A stretch of DNA of 64,000 nucleotides from Planctomycetota bacterium (GTDB taxonomy: Bacteria; Planctomycetota; Phycisphaerae; Phycisphaerales; Phycisphaeraceae), in NCBI GenBank assembly GCA_024276075.1, contig JAJRXX010000062.1, forward strand, positions 62,001-126,000, written 5' to 3'. The notes beneath the pieces were generated by a model that saw only the letters and a list, made by a program, of their open reading frames with translations, made no database searches and was not told the origin of the DNA. The number at the start of each line of letters is the position of its first letter. Position 1 is the stretch's first letter. The position numbers were made by a program, and so were the translations under genes. Positions 17,164 through 23,900 of the stretch are shown piece after piece.

Positions 17164-18729
17164 CTAAAACGTGTATTGCATAATCAGGTAAACGAAGTCG
17201 ATATCCTGGCTCGCACCCGTCTGCTCGATGAAGTTGCCAGCGAAAAAGCGACTGTACCCAAGGACGCCCGTCAAGTGGCTAGTGAAGGGGTACTTGGCCA
17301 ACAAATCGATCTCGCTGCCGACTTCGCGGCTCAAACCCACGCCGCTGGCCCGTACGATACCGCCGCCCGCGTTATACAAAGCGTCGTTTTGCTCAGCGCG
17401 CCAATAAAAATGACCTGTGAGTTTTACGACCAGCTTTTCGACGGGAAAGAGCGTAACGCCACCGCTAAGATCAATGATGTTCTGTCGGCCGATGATGTCG
17501 ATAAAACCTAGATAAGCGTGACCAAGCGGGAACAACTGGTTAAACGTCTCGACGTTGTTGTCACCTGCGGTATCATCACCACTGGCGTAATCAAAGCCGA
17601 CATGGAGCCTGGGACGCCCTGGCAGTTTAGGTAAACTCAAACCGACCTCGCTGGCGAACATGAAGGCATCGATATCCGCAGTCCCCACGTCACCGGTCTG
17701 GTAGGCGCCCTCAATGTCGTAATCAATTCCCGAATCGCCGCACTTGCCCCAGAGTCGACCACCAAGGGTATGACGCGATTCGTTGCCGGTGGTGCCGTTG
17801 AAGGTGACAGGGTCATCTTTTCTTAAGAACAACCAATACAAATCGACACCTTTGGCTTGATTGGTTGCGTAGATACCCGAAAACTCGGTCTGTTTGTCGG
17901 CTTCGTTGAACCGATATTTTTGTACCGAGGCAAATTGCGTGTAGAACCCAGACGCTTTCCAGCCGTCGGAAGTCTTGAGTATCCCGGTCACACCGTCCCA
18001 CCGGCGCAGCGTGTTGCCCCACGGCAACGGGCTGACCAACCGCTGCTTACCAAACAACAGCGCCTGCCGACCAGTGCGCAATATGAATGACTGATCGTTT
18101 TCGAGAGGCATAGTCAGATCAAAGAAGGCCTGCTCCAGTGCCAGACTGTCGACGTCCAAAGTCCGATGCCCACCTGGCAGGTCCCGCTGTGTCGAGCCGG
18201 CGCTCTTGACTTCGACGAAGAGCCGAATGTTTTCCCCAAAATGCAGGTCGCTGTGCAGCAACATCCGTCCGAGGGTAAACGAATCGTTATCGTCGGCCGT
18301 AGCACCGAAATTAAACCGGCCCCAGCTTTCGCCGCGAATCCGGATATGGCCGCCCAAGCTGGCCCAGACCGATCCGTCTTCACTGAGTTGGATGTGCTTA
18401 ATCGCGTCGAGCGAGTCGCCGGTGCCCTGCCCATTAAAATCGGACCAGTCCTCTTCATGGCGAAGAAATTTACGCTTGGGTCGCCCGGATTTATTGGAGT
18501 CAGGGGATGCCGCAGTCGCCGCAGCAGGTTTAGCGACAGGTTTGGTGATATCGGGCTTCGGCTCGTCGGCTTGCGGTTTCGTCTGACCGAAGATGCCTTT
18601 GGATTGCGCCCGCACATCCGCAGTTGTGAACATGGTCATCGCAGCGATGAATATGGCACAGAAAGGTCCTGCTAAAAAACCCTTGCCTAAACGCCGTGGT
18701 CGCCCCGGTAAATCAGTGAAAATGTTCAT
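17164..18729 (-). CDS. Alginate-export-type outer-membrane porin
   Basis: 521 residues from ATG 18729 (MNIFTDLPGRPRRLG). An N-terminal hydrophobic segment ends at DVRAQ (signal peptide). A Pro/Lys/Ala-rich linker follows (about residues 45-85), then a beta-strand-rich domain. GHIRIRGESWGRFNFG and RQALLFGKQRLVSPLPWGNT followed by LRRWDGV match the alginate export (AlgE-like) family. The last residues QYTF end in an aromatic, as expected for a beta-barrel protein. In planctomycetes such proteins are generic outer-membrane channels, so alginate as cargo is not implied. It is a single gene with a strong terminator. Confidence 0.85.
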   Translation of the reverse strand: MNIFTDLPGRPRRLGKGFLAGPFCAIFIAAMTMFTTADVRAQSKGIFGQTKPQADEPKPDITKPVAKPAAATAASPDSNKSGRPKRKFLRHEEDWSDFNGQGTGDSLDAIKHIQLSEDGSVWASLGGHIRIRGESWGRFNFGATADDNDSFTLGRMLLHSDLHFGENIRLFVEVKSAGSTQRDLPGGHRTLDVDSLALEQAFFDLTMPLENDQSFILRTGRQALLFGKQRLVSPLPWGNTLRRWDGVTGILKTSDGWKASGFYTQFASVQKYRFNEADKQTEFSGIYATNQAKGVDLYWLFLRKDDPVTFNGTTGNESRHTLGGRLWGKCGDSGIDYDIEGAYQTGDVGTADIDAFMFASEVGLSLPKLPGRPRLHVGFDYASGDDTAGDNNVETFNQLFPLGHAYLGFIDIIGRQNIIDLSGGVTLFPVEKLVVKLTGHFYWRAEQNDALYNAGGGIVRASGVGLSREVGSEIDLLAKYPFTSHLTGVLGYSRFFAGNFIEQTGASQDIDFVYLIMQYTF

Positions 18730-19299
18730 ACGCCAGGTGTCTCCAAAAAGCGGAACCCTCAAATACAATCAACGCAGCCAGCCAGAATCCGTTATTCCGT
18801 CAAATGGCTCTTTTATGGTTTAGATATCCGACCTCTGTGACATGCAACCGTTTTTGTTGTCAGCAAACTCATGCCTGCGCGAGGTTAATACAATTACACC
18901 GTCCGGTAAGATTTCTCGGCTCTCACCCACTCGGCAATTGAAAAATCCGGGACGCTGGCATCACTGAGCCTCGAGGCTCGCATCTCGGAAATCAATCCAA
19001 CTCTTTTTTTTACAAGTATTTAATCTGACCCCATCTCGTTTTTCCAGTGATCTTGAGTGACGTCCTTCACCAACCTAGATGGCGTTGCTCGATCGTCCTT
19101 ATATTTGTCCCCTAATTTGGCCTAAAACCCCCTGCGACGGGTCCGGTTGTAGGGATTGAAGCGGTTATACAGGCCGAGCCAACTGGGTAGTCGCCGCGTT
19201 ACCCTACGGCGAATCCTCTGTGCTGATGGCGGCTGTGCCCATGGTCGATATGAATCATGATCCTCTGGGCATACCCTTGCCCTATGTGAGATACGGCTC
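18730..19299. other. Intergenic region between divergent genes
   Basis: 570 bp between the divergent porin and zinc-ribbon protein genes. It contains AT-rich runs (T8 near 19005) and should hold both promoters. A minus-strand open frame at 19122-19400 with an arginine-rich end overlaps the next gene and is not supported. No repeat or RNA is recognised. Confidence 0.5.
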
Positions 19300-20340
19300 A
19301 TGCTGAAATTAGACGCAACGCTCATGGCCCCCACCGTTTCGCAGGTCATGTCCGTAACCGGATGGGGTCTGCCGCCTGTCGATTGGGGAAAACGGGCCAA
19401 TCAATCCGCTAAGAATACACTCGATAATTGCGAAGACGCCGAACTGTTCGCGCCCCAAGATTTGGCCAGCGAACCCATGGCCGGTGCCGTGCGGGCGCTG
19501 CTGTATCTCTGGACCGGCTGGCCCGGGGATTGCCAAATGCTCAGCGGCGCCGCCCCGGAAGATGAACGGCTGTATATCTCGGCGCTGGCATACCGGCACG
19601 AAGGCAAAGCTGAAGAAAGCAAGTCACAGTTCCAACAACTCACAGATCGTCGCCCACACGACGTCAAGCTGGCGAAGCTGGCAACAGAACTCATCAGCGA
19701 CAACGCGGAGCCTTCCCTCAAGCGCTTCCGAGACCTGATCGCTTTGGGTGAAGCGTGGGAGACGTTCGCGTTTACAGACCTTTTAGCTCAAGCGAAGGAG
19801 GGCAAGTTAAACCTCGCGGGTGAAGAGATAGCCCGTAAACTGCAATGGGAAGAATTCAACCTGTTGCTCCATAGCTGCTACCTCGCTGCCACAGGTGAGG
19901 ATATAGAAGTCAAGGAACAACAGGTTAAAGTCGACAAAACACCCGCTTGGCGTAAAAACCAGTCCTCGTCTTCGAGCAGGATGCGTGCCGATCGTTCACA
20001 GCGAACCGATTCGTCCCGCGCCGCCGCGTCGGCTACAAAACCATCCGACACGAAAGTGTCAAAATCCCAGCCTACCGAGATCAAGATCAAGTGCCCAAAG
20101 TGCAAACACGTTTCATCCGTGTCGACCTCTTCACGAGGACAGGCCATTAAGTGTGGCGGCTGCGGGGTGGGCATCCGCGTCGCCGGCGGAGACGACAACC
20201 CCACAAGTAACCACCCGGCAAACTCGATCAAGCTGGCTTGCCCAAAATGCAGAAACGTCGGCTCATACGCGGCATCTGCACGCGGGGGTCAAGTGGCGTG
20301 TAGCAAATGCCGGACGACGTTCTTGTTTGCCGCAGCATAA
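19300..20340 (+). CDS. Hypothetical protein with two C-terminal zinc ribbons
   Basis: 346 residues, unknown function. Residues 1-200 are helical and acidic, with a TPR-like middle (ISALAYRHEGKAEESKSQFQ). Residues 205-255 are a low-complexity Ser/Lys/Arg linker (RKNQSSSSSRMRADRSQRTD). Two related zinc ribbons follow: IKCPKCKHVSSVSTSSRGQA with a later KCGGC, and LACPKCRNVGSYAASARGGQ with a later CSKC. The ribbons are about 45 residues apart and look like an internal duplication. The N-terminal opening MLKLDATLMAPT has no known motif. The start codon is ATG with only weak GAGAT upstream. A role in nucleic-acid or protein binding is possible but unproven. Confidence 0.8.
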   Translation: MLKLDATLMAPTVSQVMSVTGWGLPPVDWGKRANQSAKNTLDNCEDAELFAPQDLASEPMAGAVRALLYLWTGWPGDCQMLSGAAPEDERLYISALAYRHEGKAEESKSQFQQLTDRRPHDVKLAKLATELISDNAEPSLKRFRDLIALGEAWETFAFTDLLAQAKEGKLNLAGEEIARKLQWEEFNLLLHSCYLAATGEDIEVKEQQVKVDKTPAWRKNQSSSSSRMRADRSQRTDSSRAAASATKPSDTKVSKSQPTEIKIKCPKCKHVSSVSTSSRGQAIKCGGCGVGIRVAGGDDNPTSNHPANSIKLACPKCRNVGSYAASARGGQVACSKCRTTFLFAAA

Positions 20341-20377
20341 CCCTCCATAACCATCAACTCACGTTAGAATACCCGCA

Positions 20378-20450
20378 GGCCCCGTAGCTCAGTGGTTAGA
20401 GCTGTCGACTCATAATCGATCGGTCGCGGGTTCGAATCCTGCCGGGGCCA
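20378..20450 (+). tRNA. tRNA with anticodon CAU, probably tRNA-Ile2
   Basis: A 73-nt cloverleaf folds fully: acceptor GGCCCCG/CGGGGCC, D-arm GCTCAGTGGTTAGAGC, anticodon stem GTCGA/TCGAT with loop CTCATAA, and T-arm GCGGGTTCGAATCCTGC, with discriminator A. CCA is not encoded. The anticodon CAU could mean Met, but the acceptor GGCCCC and the D-arm match the tRNA-Ile2 type, whose C34 is changed to lysidine by TilS to read AUA. The anticodon stem lacks the GGG/CCC pairs of initiator tRNA. Confidence 0.93.
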
Positions 20451-20497
20451 TTGGATGCTTTCGCACCTGATTACATTGCGTCGAAATCTGACCTGTG

Positions 20498-20601
20498 ATA
20501 CGCATTGCGTATCGTTCTAGCGCGTTGCAAAGGATGTAAGTTATTGTCTGTTTTGCCTTCGCGTTCGCAGATGACGCGCAAGTATTAATCTTGATTGGAA
20601 T
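20498..20601. repeat. R1 interspersed repeat, copy C (abuts a stop codon)
   Basis: 104 bp from ATACGCATTGCGTATCGTTC to ATTAATCTTGATTGGAAT. It lies between the tRNA and the sulfotransferase gene, whose TGA stop (20601-20603) overlaps its last base. Orientation relative to the gene is the same as in copies A and B. Confidence 0.87.
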
Positions 20602-22055
20602 CACAGGGATGTTTCTCTCAAACCGGCGTAGATGCCGCGTGCTTCTTTTATAAGAGATGGGGCAACGGCCCCAGTATCTACTTCCCGCATCCGCGCGGGA
20701 CGCACAGTGGCGGCAACCGACATGTAGGCGTCTCCGATCTTGCTTCCGATAGTCTCCGCCAGCCGACGTAGACCGGCCTCAGGGGCCTCGCATAGCGCCT
20801 CGTAACTCAGAAAGAACAAGTCCTCTTTTCTCGTCAGAAGGTGCCTGTATGTAGCGACCCAATACTCTAACCAGAAGGCTAGCGATTCGGCGTCTTGTGA
20901 TTGGCGCTTGTGAAACCATCCCTCAAAATCGATAGGACGTAGGTTCTTACCGAAGTCGTAATGGCCGATTGCCCGCATATACTCGCAGGCAAACGGGTCT
21001 TCCTGATGGATTTTCAGAAAGTTGCGGTGCTGATTCAGTAACGAAGCTGCGTGGTGAAGCGGTTCCCGAAACGGCACAACAATGACCGAATCAGGAAAGA
21101 GCCGCCGCAGCGTTGGTATACGCGCAATGTTGAGGTTGTTCTTAGAGACGTATCGCATGCCGTGGGTATCTTGACCGCTGCGCAATAGGATGATCTTGCG
21201 CATGTGACTGCGAAAAAAATCCGAAAATTCATCATCGTTTTCGTCTTGCCACGGGATAATGCAATCGTTCAGATAGTGTTTTCGCCAAAACGTTTTCCAC
21301 AGCACCTCCTCCAGAGCCTCAGGGCTATCAAAATCGATGAGCATCCCGTCACCGTGGGCACGTTCTCGTAAACTGCCAGCCTTTTGGAACATCGCGGAGA
21401 AACGGCTCCACAAACAGGGGATCAGAACGAACGGCATGTCACGGTAGCTGTGGGAAGCGAATCCATCGAGTTTTACGCAACACTCGAGCAGCAATGTGGT
21501 CCCCGCACGGGGAAGCGCGGTGATGAAAACGGGTCGGTCCGCTTTACACGCGGCTAACTGTCTGGCAAACAGACGATCCTCTATATCCGCAAGCGAAACC
21601 TGTGCCGTCGTATACGTCTTGAAGGCGACGTGGTGCAGACATCGGTCCAGAGTGGAATAACTCGTCTCTTGGGACGTCTTATTTTGAGGGGCAAAGAATA
21701 CGAAAACAGTCAGAACACTGCTCGTAACTAGAAACACAGGCGAGACGGTAACAGAGAACACAGCGTCAAGAGAGAGCCACCCAAACCAATCGCACACCCA
21801 CAACAACCCCGCCGGAATCAGCATCGCTGCCGCTGCGCCGGTGGTAAGCACGAGAAACAAACCCAACAACTGCTTTGCATCCCTTTGGAGTGCCGCCTCT
21901 TTGACTTCGTCGGTCAGCGTAGAATCACGAACCACACCAAACGAACGACGCGATATGGCGACAACCTCGCCGCTCTTCTCGACCACCCCGAACCGTTGTA
22001 TTAAAAAAACAAAACCGAAGACAAGAAAGGCGGCACCGATCCAGGGAATCATCAT
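20601..22055 (-). CDS. Membrane-anchored PAPS-dependent sulfotransferase
   Basis: 484 residues. Three hydrophobic segments (about residues 3-20, 62-85 and 97-118) precede a soluble catalytic domain. VFITALPRAGTTLLLECCVK holds the 5'-phosphosulfate-binding loop (PRAGTT), and SVIVVPFREPLHHAASLLNQ resembles the 3'-phosphate-binding region. It should transfer sulfate from PAPS to a carbohydrate or lipid acceptor at the membrane; the acceptor is unknown. The start overlaps the stop of the small membrane protein gene (ATGATGA), so translation is probably coupled. It is the third gene of a cassette reading 23678 to 20601. R1 copy C lies at its stop codon. Confidence 0.86.
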   Translation of the reverse strand: MMIPWIGAAFLVFGFVFLIQRFGVVEKSGEVVAISRRSFGVVRDSTLTDEVKEAALQRDAKQLLGLFLVLTTGAAAAMLIPAGLLWVCDWFGWLSLDAVFSVTVSPVFLVTSSVLTVFVFFAPQNKTSQETSYSTLDRCLHHVAFKTYTTAQVSLADIEDRLFARQLAACKADRPVFITALPRAGTTLLLECCVKLDGFASHSYRDMPFVLIPCLWSRFSAMFQKAGSLRERAHGDGMLIDFDSPEALEEVLWKTFWRKHYLNDCIIPWQDENDDEFSDFFRSHMRKIILLRSGQDTHGMRYVSKNNLNIARIPTLRRLFPDSVIVVPFREPLHHAASLLNQHRNFLKIHQEDPFACEYMRAIGHYDFGKNLRPIDFEGWFHKRQSQDAESLAFWLEYWVATYRHLLTRKEDLFFLSYEALCEAPEAGLRRLAETIGSKIGDAYMSVAATVRPARMREVDTGAVAPSLIKEARGIYAGLRETSL

Positions 22056-22285
22056 TTCCCTCCGTCTGGGCCATTATCCTTCGGCGTCTTCTTCCGTAGG
22101 AGCCGCTTGATCGGATACCAAATGAATCCGATCAAGGCGACAATGATACCTACGATGACGGCAAGAAATGCACCGATCGCGGACAACCCCGTTCCCGGCC
22201 CAATATACGCTATGGCAGATTGAGGCAGGAGACAGACTAAAATAATTGCCAATGCGGGAAGCGTCCCCCATGCTCGCGTTTTCAT
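22052..22285 (-). CDS. Small membrane protein with YIGPGTG motif
   Basis: 77 residues from ATG 22285, with GAAGG about 9 bases upstream; a longer start at 22351 is less likely. A signal-like segment ends at SAIA. YIGPGTGLSAIGAFLAVIVG follows, then a hydrophobic helix and a basic tail (WYPIKRLLRKKTPKD). No enzyme motif is visible. Its stop overlaps the sulfotransferase start, implying a fixed stoichiometric or structural partnership with that enzyme. The function is unknown. Confidence 0.75.
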   Translation of the reverse strand: MKTRAWGTLPALAIILVCLLPQSAIAYIGPGTGLSAIGAFLAVIVGIIVALIGFIWYPIKRLLRKKTPKDNGPDGGK

Positions 22286-22358
22286 CGTTTTAACCTTCGC
22301 TTGTTCGCGACAACCGAGTTTTATCCTCGTGGACTCAACGGATGATTCCATAATCCGT

Positions 22359-23678
22359 CTAATTCGTTGTTGTAAAAAGACGATTGTATATCAATGGCAG
22401 ACGCTCCACTTCGTCGACCAAACCGACAATTCCATTATCAACGTAGTTTACGTACTCCCACACCATCTCACCTCGGGGGTTTATCTCGAAAGCCCTCCCC
22501 TCCTGAGATTCCGTAATCAGTAGGTTGCCGTTTGGAAGCCACTGGTGCTTACCCATTATAGCGGTGTAGAACGGGACGGTAGGGTTGCCTTCGAAGTACA
22601 CGTCCAATTTCTTCTCTCGTGCGGACACAATCACAATCCTGCTCTGATGACCGTACTCCTTCGATGCGATTAAGTTATTGTCAAAGACGGAGAATCTGTT
22701 CCCATCAATAAAATCCGGATCATGCTGCCGGACGAACCAGCCCATGCAAAGCAACTTAATCTTTCGAGTATACCGATTGAAGACGAATACGGTATTGATA
22801 TTCCGAAGAGAGACCAGAACATCTCCCTTTCGAAAGAAGTCTTCCTCCATCGTGTCGGGAAACGGTTCGACGTCGTTCAAATGAAGCACATCGCCGTAGC
22901 TAGCCACTATCAGCGTGGACCAGTTATCAACACTACCTGTAAAGAGCAATCCATTCAGATCGTTTTCGATCAGGAGGTCAGCCACGGACCACTCATTAGC
23001 GATCCTGCCATCGGGCGTCACTTCTAAAAATGTGTCTTCATAGATTGGCGTCTTGCGGTTAGAGAAACGCGCATCGGGTTTTGTGTGGCATTTCTTACCG
23101 CTCACCCACAAGTTCCCTTTGTCATCACGGTGGACCGAATGGTGCGTTAGGTAGGGCAATCGCCACACGACCTCTCCGTGAGGGTTTATGCGGACAAGCC
23201 CCAGACGTTCAAAGTTAAATACCAAGTCGCCGTTTTCCATGAGCACGCGGCCATGGATATGTGTGCCCGGCCTTTCTTGAGGAACCCATCCTTTTGGTAG
23301 ATGCTTCGCATCGGGCCATATCTTGAACCAGTCGATTTGCCATTCGTGGAGCTTTTGGCCGTCCATGTCCAGAATTTCGGCCACAATCGTTTTGTCGCTC
23401 CCGATCTTGGTAATTAGGTTCAACCCCTCGTACGCATCCCCGGGCCTATGAATGGCTTTCCCATCCTTACCCTCCACGCGTATGTAATACCAGGGAAGCT
23501 CTTGCTTAACCGTTATCGCGATAAGTTTTTTGTATCCTTCAGCCGCGCTCGCGTAGACCTGGAACGGAAAGATATGGTACCTGCCAACCAAAACCCCGTA
23601 AGTGAAGACGAGGCATAACGTCGAGGCTACAAAAAAGAAAAACGCAAATCGGTCCCCCGTTAACTTATTTTTCTGCAT
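22359..23678 (-). CDS. Arylsulfotransferase (ASST)-family beta-propeller protein
   Basis: 439 residues. One N-terminal membrane anchor (FAFFFFVASTLCLVFTYGVL) is followed by a long soluble domain with repeated beta motifs: ILDMDGQKLHEWQIDW, NGDLVFNFERLGLVRINPHG, HQWLPNGNLLITESQEGRAF and RGEMVWEYVNYV. This is the pattern of ASST-family six-bladed propellers. Classical ASST moves sulfate between phenols without PAPS through an active-site His; I see candidate His residues (YLTHHSVHRDD, GTHIHGRV) but cannot assign them. It is the first gene of a cassette with a small membrane protein and a PAPS sulfotransferase. Confidence 0.8.
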   Translation of the reverse strand: MQKNKLTGDRFAFFFFVASTLCLVFTYGVLVGRYHIFPFQVYASAAEGYKKLIAITVKQELPWYYIRVEGKDGKAIHRPGDAYEGLNLITKIGSDKTIVAEILDMDGQKLHEWQIDWFKIWPDAKHLPKGWVPQERPGTHIHGRVLMENGDLVFNFERLGLVRINPHGEVVWRLPYLTHHSVHRDDKGNLWVSGKKCHTKPDARFSNRKTPIYEDTFLEVTPDGRIANEWSVADLLIENDLNGLLFTGSVDNWSTLIVASYGDVLHLNDVEPFPDTMEEDFFRKGDVLVSLRNINTVFVFNRYTRKIKLLCMGWFVRQHDPDFIDGNRFSVFDNNLIASKEYGHQSRIVIVSAREKKLDVYFEGNPTVPFYTAIMGKHQWLPNGNLLITESQEGRAFEINPRGEMVWEYVNYVDNGIVGLVDEVERLPLIYNRLFTTTN

Positions 23679-23705
23679 TAGGCATACACGCTTTTGTTCA
23701 ACTGT

Positions 23706-23711
23706 ATTATA
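23706..23711 (-). promoter_or_regulatory. Candidate -10 box of the sulfotransferase cassette
   Basis: On the minus strand a perfect TATAAT lies 28 bases upstream of the ATG at 23678, in an AT-rich stretch. No good TTGACA is found 16-18 bases further upstream, so it may be activator-dependent or a chance match. Confidence 0.35.
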
Positions 23712-23900
23712 CTACAAAATAAGTGGTTGTATATCGATCGAGACAGGATTTTTCTCTTACTAAATCAACTACTCACACGAGTCCTCCATGCACTTCATCA
23801 GATGAACATTGCCCGGGTCTGCCATCATCAGGTCAATGATAGCCGAACGCGCAGCGATGGAGGTATAGTGTGACCTTATGCGCCGCGATTGGCATTGAAT

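Noticed and set aside
19122-19400. Minus-strand ORF with arginine-rich end opposite the zinc-ribbon gene
   Set aside because: It overlaps the real gene start, lacks a ribosome site and has no recognisable domain.
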